DNA from: Candidatus Bathyarchaeota archaeon
GTDB lineage: Archaea; Thermoproteota; Bathyarchaeia; Bathyarchaeales; Bathycorpusculaceae
Length of the DNA stretch: 50,408 nt
Reading direction: 5' to 3'
Assembly (NCBI GenBank): GCA_025059195.1
Contig: JANXDU010000029.1
Location: 1 to 50,408, forward strand
Numbering within the stretch: the first letter of the stretch is position 1; each line of letters starts with the position of its first letter. The notes beneath the pieces were generated by a model. That model was not told where the DNA came from and made no database searches. It saw only the letters and a program-made list of their open reading frames with translations. The translations under genes were made by a program, and so were the position numbers. Below, piece after piece: positions 23,778 through 32,826 of the stretch.

Positions 23778-25148
23778 CTATATGGCTTGTGCTTCAAGTG
23801 GTTTTTTGGAAACGCGTTTTAACAAAGCCAGAAAAATCAAAACTAGAAGGAGGGCCATTGCGATATACAGCGTGAAAACTTTGGCTGTTAACATCCAGGC
23901 ATCTTTTAAAGCATCCTCCGCCCCTTCAAGAGCTCGAACAGCGTTATAAACTGCCACTGTGGGTTTTTCACCCCAAGAATCCACGGCCATTTGAATACAA
24001 ATTTTGTTCGTTAAGATTTTCTGCTCAACATTCTTAACCTCGGATGGAAGGGTAAACTTCACACCCAAAAACCTCCCTAGAAAAATTGTAAACTCCGCTA
24101 GTCTTGTTTTTTGAACAGCCGCCATTATTTTATCTGCAAACTGGCTGTCACTGAATCTAATTGTGGATACACGTCTAAGCCAGATGGTTTGCTTGTTTTC
24201 AAGGGGTTTGCTGCCAGCACCCCCGAAGAGAAAGTTGGCATAGGACATGACTTCAGGCACGCTTTGAATGGAACTTAAGTGTTTATGATCGATGGAGCTA
24301 AACATTCCCCAAGCTGCATCTACGGGTATCCATCCATAGTTTTCAAGGTAATACTCAGCCCACATGTGCCCGTCCTCCAAAACTTCGTTGTCATGGTGAA
24401 AGGCAAAACCAGCTTGAATACGCGCGGGTATCCCCACGGCCCTACAAAGGGCAACGAAAAGGTACGAGTATTCGGAGCAGTCACCCTTGCCGTTTTCTAA
24501 AGCCCAAAGGGCCCCTCTTTCTCTGTCTTGGATTTCATATTCCAAGTGTTTTGTTACAAAATTGTAAATCAGCAGCGCCCTTTCATGGGGGTTCTTCTCC
24601 TTGCCAACTACTTTTTGCGCTGTTTCAGCAATTTTAGGATTGTCAGACTGTATGAGTTCTTCTGGTTGAGTGTACAGCCTATACACTTTGGAGTTCACAT
24701 CATAGTCGCCAGCCAAATTAGCGTCTACTGGATATTTGACGCTGAAGGAAAGCACAAGATAATCAAGCTCAACAGTGAAATTGTTTCCCGGAAAAATCGT
24801 TATGCCTTCCCAGCAAAAGTACACGTTTCCAAAACCGTCACTCAAATACGTTGGCCCACTAAACTGGTCGCCTTTCGCAGAGAAGTTTTGTAAGACGACG
24901 TAATGGCGGCCCGTCTGATTCTTCAACAGAGGGACGACCAGCTTCCCCCCGGCCACAACGTTTTGCCACGGGTTTATTATTTGAATTGTGTGTTTAAGTT
25001 CGCCCACAAAAACCTCGCTAACATCATACTTAAGAAAGTTGGAATTCGCCTCGTCAACGCTCAGCCACGCATCAGGGAAAGTTAAGGCTAAGAGAATCAT
25101 ACATAGCATTAAAACATTCATAAGTTTTGTAAGACTTTGAATCTTCAT
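23778..25148 (-). CDS. Exported transglutaminase-like protein with C-terminal membrane anchor
   Basis: 456 aa. A signal sequence occupies ~8-25. Residues ~40-160 are beta-rich. The transglutaminase core has Cys 224 in KGDCSEYSYLFVALCRAVGIPAR, His 261 in EDGHMWAEYYL and Asp 277 in WIPVDAAWG. A C-terminal helix (~425-445, ALLLVLIFLALL) anchors it. The family includes proteases and crosslinking or amidase-like enzymes, here acting outside the cell. It is divergent from the E1-alpha gene across an 87-nt gap with a shared AT-rich promoter. Confidence 0.88.
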   Translation of the reverse strand: MKIQSLTKLMNVLMLCMILLALTFPDAWLSVDEANSNFLKYDVSEVFVGELKHTIQIINPWQNVVAGGKLVVPLLKNQTGRHYVVLQNFSAKGDQFSGPTYLSDGFGNVYFCWEGITIFPGNNFTVELDYLVLSFSVKYPVDANLAGDYDVNSKVYRLYTQPEELIQSDNPKIAETAQKVVGKEKNPHERALLIYNFVTKHLEYEIQDRERGALWALENGKGDCSEYSYLFVALCRAVGIPARIQAGFAFHHDNEVLEDGHMWAEYYLENYGWIPVDAAWGMFSSIDHKHLSSIQSVPEVMSYANFLFGGAGSKPLENKQTIWLRRVSTIRFSDSQFADKIMAAVQKTRLAEFTIFLGRFLGVKFTLPSEVKNVEQKILTNKICIQMAVDSWGEKPTVAVYNAVRALEGAEDALKDAWMLTAKVFTLYIAMALLLVLIFLALLKRVSKKPLEAQAI

Positions 25149-25176
25149 CTATTGTTCACTAAACAAGGTATGGAGA

Positions 25177-25188
25177 ATAATATAAAAG
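25177..25188. promoter_or_regulatory. Shared TATA-like element between transglutaminase and E1-alpha genes
   Basis: AATAATATAAAA on the plus strand, read as TTTTATATTATT on the minus strand, is placed 32-45 nt from the divergent starts at 25148 and about 50-60 nt from 25236. A single AT-rich box may serve both directions. Confidence 0.4.
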
Positions 25189-25235
25189 TATCCAGTCCAT
25201 TTAAAGGAGGTTAAACCCAAAAGGGGGATGACAAC

Positions 25236-26207
25236 TTGACGTTGACGGCTGTTCCGCCTAGAGAAAAGCTTGTTGAAATGTATGGGACTATGGTTAAAAT
25301 CCGCCTTTTCGAAGAGAAAGTTTTCGAGCTTTACGCCCAAAACCTCGTCCCCGGAACGATTCATCTATACACGGGACAAGAAGCTGTTGCGGTTGGTGTA
25401 TGTAGCGCCCTACGAAGGGACGACTACATTACCAGCACCCATCGTGGACACGGCCACTGCATAGCTAAAGGCGCTGACGTAAAACGTGTGATGGCTGAAA
25501 TATTGGGAAAGAGAACTGGCTACTGCAAGGGTAAAGGCGGCTCCATGCACATCGCAGACTTTAGCGTAGGCATGCTCGGTGCAACAGCCGTGGTGGGCGC
25601 CGGCATACCCATAGCTGCTGGAGCAGGCTTATCCATAAAACTTCGAAAAACAGACCAGGTTGTGGCATGCTTCTTCGGCGACGGCGCCTCAAATCAGGGA
25701 ACCTTCCACGAGGGCATTAACATGGCGGCTATATGGAGTCTGCCAGTCATATTTGTCTGCGAAAACAACTTATACGCCATGGGAACCCGCCAGTCAATGG
25801 TTATGCGTGTAGAAAGCGTAGCTGAAAGAGCCTCAGCCTACGGCATTCCAGGAGTTGTTGCGGACGGAAACGATGTTTTAGCGGTCTATGACGCCACACT
25901 TAAAGCAGCTGAAAGGGCGCGGAAAGGCGAAGGCCCCACGCTTATCGAGTGTAAAACTTACAGGCATAGGGGGCATTCCCGTGTGGACCCCGCCAAGTAT
26001 AGACCAAAAGAGGAAGTTGAAGCTTGGCTTGCCAGGGACCCGATAAAACGGTTTAGAGAAAAACTTTTGGAATTAAACGTTTTGACCGAGGTGGAGATCC
26101 AGCAAATTGATAGGGAAGTGGCTGCCGAAATTGAGGAGGCTGTCCAATACGCCATGGAAAGTCCATATCCCGCACCAGAAGAAGCCTTGGAGGATGTTTA
26201 TGCGTGA
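25236..26207 (+). CDS. 2-oxoacid dehydrogenase E1 component, alpha subunit
   Basis: 323 aa. It carries the thiamine diphosphate motif GDGASNQGTFHEGINMAA...CENN, and the phosphorylation-loop region TYRHRGHSRVDPAKYR. E1 decarboxylates a 2-oxoacid and passes the acyl group to the lipoyl arm of E2. Sequence is closest to pyruvate/acetoin dehydrogenase alpha; the true substrate is unproven. The TTG at 25236 has GGGGG 8 nt upstream. First gene of a three-gene operon (gaps of 16 and 1 nt). Confidence 0.93.
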   Translation: MTLTAVPPREKLVEMYGTMVKIRLFEEKVFELYAQNLVPGTIHLYTGQEAVAVGVCSALRRDDYITSTHRGHGHCIAKGADVKRVMAEILGKRTGYCKGKGGSMHIADFSVGMLGATAVVGAGIPIAAGAGLSIKLRKTDQVVACFFGDGASNQGTFHEGINMAAIWSLPVIFVCENNLYAMGTRQSMVMRVESVAERASAYGIPGVVADGNDVLAVYDATLKAAERARKGEGPTLIECKTYRHRGHSRVDPAKYRPKEEVEAWLARDPIKRFREKLLELNVLTEVEIQQIDREVAAEIEEAVQYAMESPYPAPEEALEDVYA

Positions 26208-26223
26208 CGGGGGCTGAATAGGC

Positions 26224-27201
26224 ATGAGGAAAATAACCTATCGGGAAGCATTGCGCGAGGCTCTTAGAGAGGAAATGCGAAGAGATCCCGCCGTTTTCCT
26301 TTTAGGCGAGGATATCGGCCGATACTGGGGTGGAGCCTTCAAAGTGACTGAGGGGTTAGCTGAAGAATTTGGAGACGAACGGGTTCGAGACACACCCATA
26401 TCGGAATCAGCCATAATAGGCGTGGCAGTGGGCGCGGCTATAACGGGAATGCGGCCCGTGGCTGAAATAATGTTTGGAGACTTAACCGCCCTAGCCATGG
26501 ATCAAATAGCCAACCAAGCGGCGAAACTTCGATACATGTTTGGCGGGCAGGCTAAGGTGCCCCTTGTGATTAGAACTCCTTTCGGCGGCGGCGTAAACAT
26601 TGCCGCACATCACTCGCAGTGCTTAGAGGCTTGGTTCATGCATGTTCCAGGCTTGTACGTGGCTGTGCCATCCACGCCCTATGACGCGAAGGGTTTGCTA
26701 AAAACCGCCATTCGCGGAAACAATCCGGTAATTTTCTGCGAGCATAAACTGCTTTATCCCATTGAGGGAGAGGTTCCGGAAGAGGAATATACTGTTCCTT
26801 TTGGCGTCGCCGATATTAAAAGGGAGGGGGAGGACGTCACTGTTGTGGCTACGCTTTACATGGTTCATAGGGCTTTAAGGGCGGCGGAGGTTCTCGCCAA
26901 GGAAAAGGGAATAAGCGTCGAGGTTGTTGACCCGAGAACTTTGACGCCCTTAGACAAGAAGGCGATAATAAATTCGGTCAAAAAGACTGGACGGCTCGTC
27001 GTCGTCAGCGAAGACTGTAAAACCGCGGGTGTAACGGCGGAAATAGCCGCCATGGTGGCTGAGGAAGCCATAGACTATTTGGATGCCCCCATAAAGCGGG
27101 TGGCCGAGCCGGACACGCCGATACCTTTCAGTCCACCCCTGGAGCGGCGTGTTATTCCAGACGAGAAGGCGATAATTCGGGCTGTTGAGGAGGTTGTCTG
27201 A
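26224..27201 (+). CDS. 2-oxoacid dehydrogenase E1 component, beta subunit
   Basis: 325 aa, pairs with the alpha subunit to form the TPP-binding heterotetramer. ITYREALREALREEM, VFLLGEDIGRYWGGAFKVT, RVRDTPISESAIIGVAVGAA, RTPFGGG and VVDPRTLTPLDKKAI are the family blocks. ATG follows the alpha stop by 16 nt and has GGGG at good spacing. Confidence 0.95.
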   Translation: MRKITYREALREALREEMRRDPAVFLLGEDIGRYWGGAFKVTEGLAEEFGDERVRDTPISESAIIGVAVGAAITGMRPVAEIMFGDLTALAMDQIANQAAKLRYMFGGQAKVPLVIRTPFGGGVNIAAHHSQCLEAWFMHVPGLYVAVPSTPYDAKGLLKTAIRGNNPVIFCEHKLLYPIEGEVPEEEYTVPFGVADIKREGEDVTVVATLYMVHRALRAAEVLAKEKGISVEVVDPRTLTPLDKKAIINSVKKTGRLVVVSEDCKTAGVTAEIAAMVAEEAIDYLDAPIKRVAEPDTPIPFSPPLERRVIPDEKAIIRAVEEVV

Positions 27202-27202
27202 A

Positions 27203-28315
27203 ATGGTTACGAAGGTGGTTATGCCCAAGCTCAGTTTAACGATGAAGACGGGCAGCGTTGGCAAATGGTATAAACGCGAAGGAGAAACTGTTGAAAAAGG
27301 CGAACCAATAGTTGAGATAATTTCGGAAAAAGCCACCTACGACTTGGAGGCACCCGCCTCGGGTGTGCTGCGAAAAATTCTTGTAAAGGAGGGGGAAGAG
27401 GCGCCCATAGACGCCGTAATCGCCATAATAACAGCGCCAGACGAACAAATCCCAGAGGAAGAATTAGCGGTTAAGGCTCCGGTGGAGGAGGCTGAAACAA
27501 TAGAGCGAGTTTTAGCCTCACCAGCAGCCAAACGTTTAGCAAGAGAGTATGGAATAGACCTATCCCTTGTTAGGGGTACAGGCCCCGGGGGACGCGTTGT
27601 TGAGGATGACGTGAAGCGATTTATTCAAGAGGCTCGGGGGATTCTGCCAAAGGTTAGGGAGGTTATACCCTTAAGCGGTTATAGGAAGACCACGGCCGAT
27701 AGGGTTTCTACAAGTTTTAAGACGGCCCCGCACAGCACAGTAGTTATGAGCGTTGACTTTTCAGAAGCTGCAAAACTCCACGAGGAACTTCAAGTTTCTT
27801 ATACGGCTATTATAGTTGCGGCTGTTGCGAGGGCTTTAGCCGAAAACCCCATGTTAAACTCAACCATTGAAGGGGATGAAATCAAAGTTTTCGAAGACAT
27901 AAACGTGGGTGTGGCTGTGGCCACCGACCGCGGCTTAGTAGTCCCAGTAATCCACAACGCCGATAAAAAATCCTTAAGGGAGATAGACGCTGCCCTCAAA
28001 GATTTAACGGAAAAAGCTAGGGAAGGCAAGCTGAAACGGGAGGAAATAAGCGGCGGAACCTTTACCGTCTCAAATCTGGGCATGTTTGATGTTGAATTCT
28101 TTACACCGATAATTAATCCGCCTGAAGCTGCCATATTAGGGGTTGGAAAAATCTCTCCAAAACCAATGGTTTCAGCCGATGGAAAAATCTTGTTTAAGCC
28201 CTCTGTGATGTTAAGCCTCTCGTATGATCACCGAATAGTGGATGGAGCCCCAGCCGCAAAGTTCCTCCAAAAAGTGAAGCATTACCTGGAGTCTCTAAGC
28301 GCTTTGCAGAGCTAA
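27203..28315 (+). CDS. Dihydrolipoamide acyltransferase (E2)
   Basis: 370 aa. The lipoyl domain (~1-78) has the lipoylated Lys 43 in SEKATYDLEA. The E3-binding domain (~103-140) has ASPAAKRLAREYGIDLSLVRGTGPGGRVVEDDV. The catalytic domain (~155-370) has the active-site YDHRIVDG near 341-348. Only one lipoyl domain is present. E2 accepts the acyl group from E1 and makes acyl-CoA. The ATG at 27203 is inside the TGAAATG junction after E1-beta; the longer frame from 27185 is an overlap. E3 and lipoylation genes are not in the window. Its end overlaps the opposite-strand gene by 4 nt. Confidence 0.95.
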   Translation: MVTKVVMPKLSLTMKTGSVGKWYKREGETVEKGEPIVEIISEKATYDLEAPASGVLRKILVKEGEEAPIDAVIAIITAPDEQIPEEELAVKAPVEEAETIERVLASPAAKRLAREYGIDLSLVRGTGPGGRVVEDDVKRFIQEARGILPKVREVIPLSGYRKTTADRVSTSFKTAPHSTVVMSVDFSEAAKLHEELQVSYTAIIVAAVARALAENPMLNSTIEGDEIKVFEDINVGVAVATDRGLVVPVIHNADKKSLREIDAALKDLTEKAREGKLKREEISGGTFTVSNLGMFDVEFFTPIINPPEAAILGVGKISPKPMVSADGKILFKPSVMLSLSYDHRIVDGAPAAKFLQKVKHYLESLSALQS

Positions 28316-28746
28316 TCCTTTGGGCTTTGGGATGCAAACTCTATTGCTTGCAGCAGCCTTCTGGCAACATCTAAAAGGTTTATAAAAACCATTAGGGCGA
28401 GTAAAGGCACGAATTCAACGGTGAAAGCCAAATTTTCAAGGTTTATGGTTAAGATTCCGCCGTTTGTTGCGTGGGTTAAGTACACTATTAGGAAGAAAGC
28501 CCTTGTAATCATTAAGATATACTTGTAAATTGTGCCTTCAGCCAATGCAATGGTGAACGTGAAAAAGAGGAAGCCCCCGGCCAGAACCGTAAAAAGCGTA
28601 AGGTAATTAGGGAAACCCGCCAAGAACGTGGATGTCAAAAACCACAAGATAAGCCAAAAAATGGCAGAAGCCGCCGTTATCAGAAAAGCTCTGGCAACCT
28701 TTAAGCCAACCCTCCTACGGTTTCGTTTTGATTCAAGCTCGTTCAC
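28312..28746 (-). CDS. Membrane protein of unknown function (4 TM)
   Basis: 144 aa. A basic N-terminus (ESKRNRRRVGLK) is followed by four hydrophobic helices, near 20-40, 48-68, 77-95 and 112-128, and a polar tail. No motif recognised. The GTG start overlaps the stop of the upstream membrane protein (GTGA), so the pair is coupled. Third gene of a leftward three-gene set. Confidence 0.8.
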   Translation of the reverse strand: MNELESKRNRRRVGLKVARAFLITAASAIFWLILWFLTSTFLAGFPNYLTLFTVLAGGFLFFTFTIALAEGTIYKYILMITRAFFLIVYLTHATNGGILTINLENLAFTVEFVPLLALMVFINLLDVARRLLQAIEFASQSPKD

Positions 28747-29519
28747 AGCGAAAACCTCCCATCAAAAATTTTCAATTCGGCAAAGAACAGCCGGATAAAA
28801 ACAGTTTCAGTCATTTTTGAAGGGTTAACAGCCACCTCAACAGGTTCTTGGAAGGCTTCTCCCGAAGGAACCTTCAAGGCCAGCGACGCTGCACCCACCA
28901 TTTCATTGTGGGAGTTGTACAACTCCACCGTCAGAGGATTGTCTAAGGAAAAGAAGGCGTGATTGCTGAAGCTTACAAAAAACGAGGTGATCTGCGCTGC
29001 AGCGTTGTAAACTACGTTAGAAACTGTTAGGTTGTGGAAGGGGGCGCCCCACCGCGTAGAAAAGCTCTGAGTTATGTTGAAGGCTATTGTGTAGGCCATT
29101 CTGAAATGTAGCGCTGCGTTGACGTTTAAGTCGGCGTCCTCCGTCAACAGCGTGGGGGCTTTTTGGAAAATTTCTTTTAGGTTTGCTGTAAAAGTGCAGT
29201 TTGCCTTAACCACTTGCCCCGCCGGGATGTCTGGCAAACTTTTAGATAGCGCCATAATGACGGTTTTTGCCTCTTTTATGTTAATTTTTACATTTACCTC
29301 CGAAATGTCATACAAGCCTGTATTGTTTACGTACATGGGCATGTTTATGGAAACGTTTCCGTTAAAAAACGTGAAGGATGGCTCTTGAATGCCCAAGTTT
29401 TTTCCTTCAGCCAGTTTCAATAGGGAGAAGGCCACCGAGAGCGGTAAAGCTAATGCTATAATCCATAGTAGGATGATTATCCATCCAAGGGCCTTAACGG
29501 TCAGCCGCAATACGTTCAC
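28743..29519 (-). CDS. Single-pass membrane protein with tandem beta (LEA-like) domains
   Basis: 258 aa. One N-terminal helix (~12-32), then an extracellular-type region of alternating strands with repeats such as NVSINMPMYVNNTGLYDISEV and VSNVVYNAAAQITSFFVSFSN. The pattern of the strands (x-NTGLYDISEVNVKI) recalls LEA-14/WHy-type domains, but this is a visual impression. Start is GTG, 13 nt after the upstream gene. Between two other small membrane proteins, so probably one membrane assembly. Function unknown. Confidence 0.8.
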   Translation of the reverse strand: MNVLRLTVKALGWIIILLWIIALALPLSVAFSLLKLAEGKNLGIQEPSFTFFNGNVSINMPMYVNNTGLYDISEVNVKINIKEAKTVIMALSKSLPDIPAGQVVKANCTFTANLKEIFQKAPTLLTEDADLNVNAALHFRMAYTIAFNITQSFSTRWGAPFHNLTVSNVVYNAAAQITSFFVSFSNHAFFSLDNPLTVELYNSHNEMVGAASLALKVPSGEAFQEPVEVAVNPSKMTETVFIRLFFAELKIFDGRFSL

Positions 29520-29532
29520 CGCAGAGACTTGG

Positions 29533-29844
29533 TTAGGGTTTTTCTGGCAGTTTTTCTTCAGGCTTAGATGGCTGCACCTCTGGTTTAGCCTCCTTGTAGA
29601 GCTGTATGCCCCTCATGGTTGCAATGGAACCCGTCCATCCCATGACTCCCAAAAACATTATTTTTATGAGTGCTTCAGCTATTGGTCCAAGGATCTCCCC
29701 TAAAGCCCTTGAGAGGTCCATGCTTGTGCCAATGCTTACGACGGATGTTAGCATGAGGAAAGCCATGATAAAAGTGAAAACCAGCAACAGTAAACCCACC
29801 ACAATTAGGATGTAGGCCATTAACTCTGGTCTTTCAATTTTCAT
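29533..29844 (-). CDS. Small two-TM membrane protein
   Basis: 103 aa. Two strong hydrophobic helices (~9-34 and ~58-78, about 25 residues apart), then a Pro/Glu/Lys-rich tail (KPEVQPSKPEEKLPEKP). First gene of the leftward trio; ATG start at 29844. No family recognised; the spacing and co-orientation are the only functional hint. Confidence 0.75.
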   Translation of the reverse strand: MKIERPELMAYILIVVGLLLLVFTFIMAFLMLTSVVSIGTSMDLSRALGEILGPIAEALIKIMFLGVMGWTGSIATMRGIQLYKEAKPEVQPSKPEEKLPEKP

Positions 29845-29957
29845 TTTAAAGCGCCAACCATGTTTATGGCTTAATTCTGTTGCAAACTTGTATAAAAGCT
29901 ATATGCACGTGTGAAAAAGCCTTAAACACTTAGAACCGAATGGGACGTTGAGCCAAG

Positions 29958-30986
29958 ATGAAAGCCGCTGTTTACTACAGTCAAAAAGACGTAAGGATTG
30001 AGGAAATCCCAGCACCCGAAATAGGGGCAGACGAAGTTTTGGTGGAAATGAAAGCTTGCGGGATATGCGGCTCAGACCTAATGGACTGGTACTTGAAAAA
30101 CCGTGCACCCCTTGTTCTTGGACATGAACCCTCTGGCGTGATCGTCGAGAAGGGCGAGGATGTGGAAGGTTTCAAGGTGGGCGACAGGGTTTTTGTCCAC
30201 CATCATGTGGCCTGCCTAAAATGCCACTACTGCCAGCGGGGAGACTTCACCCTATGCGAGCAATTCCACAAGACAAACATAATCCCAGGCGGCTTTGCGG
30301 AATACTTTAAAGTCCCACCTCCAAACCTAAAGCTGGATACGCTTAAAATTCCTGAGAACATCTCTTTCGAAGAGGCAACCCTCATAGAGCCCGTTGGATG
30401 CTGCATAAGAGCCCTTAAAAAATGCGAAATCCACAGAAGCGACGTTGTAGCAATTATCGGCGCCGGAGCAACAGGCGTGATCCACACAGCCCTATCAAAA
30501 ATTTTCGGCGCAGAAAAAGTTATTGTAAGCGACTTGTTCGAAAGCCGCCTTGAATACGCTGAACGGTTCGGCGCCGACGTTGTTGTCGACCCGCAGAAAA
30601 CAAGTCTCACCGATGTTGTTATGGCTGAAACCAGCGGGAGAGGGGCAGACTTGGCGGTTATAACCGCGCCAAGCATAGAAGCTTACAAGGCTGGGGTTAG
30701 TATACTGCGTAAGGGTGGAAAACTCTGCGTTTTCGCGCCTACTCGTCCCGAAGAATCTTTGGAGATAAGTCCAAAACAGCTTTTCTTCAATGAACTGCAG
30801 ATAATACCATCCTATTCAACATCGCATGTGGAGACGAGAGAAGCCCTCGAACTGATTAAGACTGGAAAGTTGAAGGTTAAGGCCTTGATAACCCACCGTT
30901 TCTCCCTGGAGGACGTTGCCAAAGCTTTTAAAACGGCCTTGGAAGATAAAAGGAGCCTAAAAGTTGTTGTGCTGGGCAAGGTGTAA
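29958..30986 (+). CDS. Zinc-dependent medium-chain alcohol/polyol dehydrogenase (first of two)
   Basis: 342 aa of the MDR superfamily. Catalytic-zinc residues are Cys in ACGICGSDL and His-Glu in LGHEPSG; the structural-zinc lobe CLKCHYCQRGDFTLC has its four cysteines. Rossmann motif is AIIGAGATGVIHTAL near 175. It oxidises a secondary alcohol with NAD(P), in the range of sorbitol, threonine or butanediol dehydrogenases; the substrate is not determinable. Followed after 3 nt by a paralogue with the same length. Confidence 0.92.
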   Translation: MKAAVYYSQKDVRIEEIPAPEIGADEVLVEMKACGICGSDLMDWYLKNRAPLVLGHEPSGVIVEKGEDVEGFKVGDRVFVHHHVACLKCHYCQRGDFTLCEQFHKTNIIPGGFAEYFKVPPPNLKLDTLKIPENISFEEATLIEPVGCCIRALKKCEIHRSDVVAIIGAGATGVIHTALSKIFGAEKVIVSDLFESRLEYAERFGADVVVDPQKTSLTDVVMAETSGRGADLAVITAPSIEAYKAGVSILRKGGKLCVFAPTRPEESLEISPKQLFFNELQIIPSYSTSHVETREALELIKTGKLKVKALITHRFSLEDVAKAFKTALEDKRSLKVVVLGKV

Positions 30987-30989
30987 GAG

Positions 30990-32018
30990 ATGAAAGCGGC
31001 AATGCTTTACGGTATAAGAGACCTACGAGTCGAAGACGTTGAAACACCCGAAGTCAGAGCGGGCGAAGTTCTCGTTAGGGTTAGAGCTGCCACCACATGT
31101 GGCACAGACCTAAAAATTTTCCAAAGGGGCTACGTTGAACGGGTAATAAAGCCCCCAACAGTTTTTGGACACGAATGGGCAGGCGACGTAGTTGAAGTAG
31201 GAGAAGGCGTAGAATGGCCTAGGATAGGCATGCGGGTGCGTGCGGGCAATAGTGCCCCGTGTCTGCGGTGCTTCATGTGCCAGAAGGGCAAGTATAACCT
31301 TTGCGAGAACATGATTTGGCTTTGGGGAGCCTACGCCGAATACATAAAGGTCCCAGCCCCCATGGTTCGCGTAAACATGCAGGAAATCCCATTCCACGTA
31401 TCTTACGAGGAGGCAGCCATCACTGAACCATTGGCCTGCGTGCTTCACGGAATTGAAGAAGCCGGAGTAAACTTAGGCGACTCAATAGCCATAATAGGCG
31501 CAGGCCCCATAGGACTGCTCCACCTTTTGACAGCCAAAAAAATGGGGGCTGAAAAAGTCATAATGGTAGATCTAGTGGAGGAACGCCTTGACTTAGCAAG
31601 GAGGCTTGGCGCAGATGAAACCATAAACGCCGCAAGGGAAAAAGTTGAAGAAAGGGTTAGGCAGTTAACAAGCGGACATGGCGCAGACATAGTCATCGAA
31701 GCCATAGGGCGGCCTGAAACATGGGAGCAAGCGCTAAAACTTGTAAGGAAAGGTGGGAAAGTCCTAGAGTTCGGTGGCTGTCCTCCGGGAACAGAAATCC
31801 ACGTTAGCACGGAACTCTTGCACTATGACGAAGTCACGGTGATGGGCACTTTCCATGCTACGCCATTGCATTTTAGGAAAGCCTTAAACCTCATAGCCTC
31901 AAAAACAATAAACGTGGCTCCATTAGTAACGCGGAAAATGCCCCTCGAAAAAATTAAGGAAGCCTTTGAAATCCTTGCAACATCAAAGAATGAAGTAAAA
32001 ATAGCGATCACTCCATGA
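30990..32018 (+). CDS. Zinc-dependent medium-chain alcohol/polyol dehydrogenase (second of two)
   Basis: 342 aa, tandem paralogue of the preceding gene. Catalytic Cys in TTCGTDLK, His-Glu in FGHEWAGD, structural lobe CLRCFMCQKGKYNLC, Rossmann motif AIIGAGPIGLLHLL. The two are clearly diverged, so this is an old duplication and they probably have different substrates or sequential roles. ATG is preceded by GTAAGAG directly after the previous stop. Confidence 0.92.
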   Translation: MKAAMLYGIRDLRVEDVETPEVRAGEVLVRVRAATTCGTDLKIFQRGYVERVIKPPTVFGHEWAGDVVEVGEGVEWPRIGMRVRAGNSAPCLRCFMCQKGKYNLCENMIWLWGAYAEYIKVPAPMVRVNMQEIPFHVSYEEAAITEPLACVLHGIEEAGVNLGDSIAIIGAGPIGLLHLLTAKKMGAEKVIMVDLVEERLDLARRLGADETINAAREKVEERVRQLTSGHGADIVIEAIGRPETWEQALKLVRKGGKVLEFGGCPPGTEIHVSTELLHYDEVTVMGTFHATPLHFRKALNLIASKTINVAPLVTRKMPLEKIKEAFEILATSKNEVKIAITP

Positions 32019-32036
32019 GGTTTAAAAGCCTAGTTT

Positions 32037-32666
32037 TCACCAGAAAGGCTGTATGTAGTCTCTAACCCTAAATTTGACGCCCAATTTTTTGGCTATTTCC
32101 TCCACCGCTTGAATGTCGACTTCTGGAATTCGCACGGCGGTTACTTCGACTTTTAAAAGCTCTCTTGCTTTTTCAATAAATTCTAAAACGCTTTCAAAGG
32201 CATTTTCAAATATTGGTCTACAGACTTGGTTGTATATCTCCTTGGTGTGGGCGTTTAGGCTTACACTTACCTTGTCTACACCCGCCATTTTCAACTCTTC
32301 AACGACGCTTCGACCCTTGTTTAAGAGGTAGGCTAGTCCGTTCGTGTCCACCCTTAAGGTAAAAATTTTTCCATAATGCCTTTTTATCCACTTGCTAACC
32401 TCCAAAACGGAGTCTAGTCTTTCGAGGGGTTCGCCAAACCCGCAAAAAACCACATCCCTCCAGTTTTTTAAATTCATGACTTTTTCAAGCTCTGCGATGA
32501 TTTCGGCAACGGATGGTTCCTTCTCAAGTTTTAGGTTAAACCCGCCAACACCGTTTCGGAAGTTCCTAAGACAAAAGTAACAGTTGTTTGGGCACCGGTT
32601 GGTTATGTTTAGGTAGAGGTTTTCCCCCAACCAATAGACTATGCTTGGTTTTTTACCATGAACCAT
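32037..32666 (-). CDS. Radical SAM protein (TatD-linked type)
   Basis: About 209 aa. The radical SAM cluster motif CPNNCYFCLRN, CxxxCxxC, is near residue 25 of the shorter form, and FCGFGEPLERLD is the GEP-like SAM motif. VDTNGLAYLLNKGR and VSLNAHTKEIYNQVCRP fit the TatD-associated radical SAM family seen by genomic context; no TatD gene is adjacent. Start taken at ATG 32666 (MVHGKKPS); a further in-frame ATG at 32702 exists. It converges with ADH-2 at 18 nt. Confidence 0.83.
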   Translation of the reverse strand: MVHGKKPSIVYWLGENLYLNITNRCPNNCYFCLRNFRNGVGGFNLKLEKEPSVAEIIAELEKVMNLKNWRDVVFCGFGEPLERLDSVLEVSKWIKRHYGKIFTLRVDTNGLAYLLNKGRSVVEELKMAGVDKVSVSLNAHTKEIYNQVCRPIFENAFESVLEFIEKARELLKVEVTAVRIPEVDIQAVEEIAKKLGVKFRVRDYIQPFW

Positions 32667-32826
32667 TGACGCCTCACTTCGCTTAAGGGTTGTCTCCAAC
32701 AAAATCTTGAAGCTTTACGAATTTAGCCTTTGATCCTTAAGGCTCGATACAGCTTTGTTGAAACTGCTGGAATAAATTTAAATGCCAAACACCTCTAGGT
32801 TCTGTATTAAAAACAAGGGGAAGTTT

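Noticed and set aside
30990-32018. Second alcohol dehydrogenase as a recent duplicate or assembly artefact
   Set aside because: The two proteins differ at most positions outside the zinc and Rossmann motifs, so the duplication is old.
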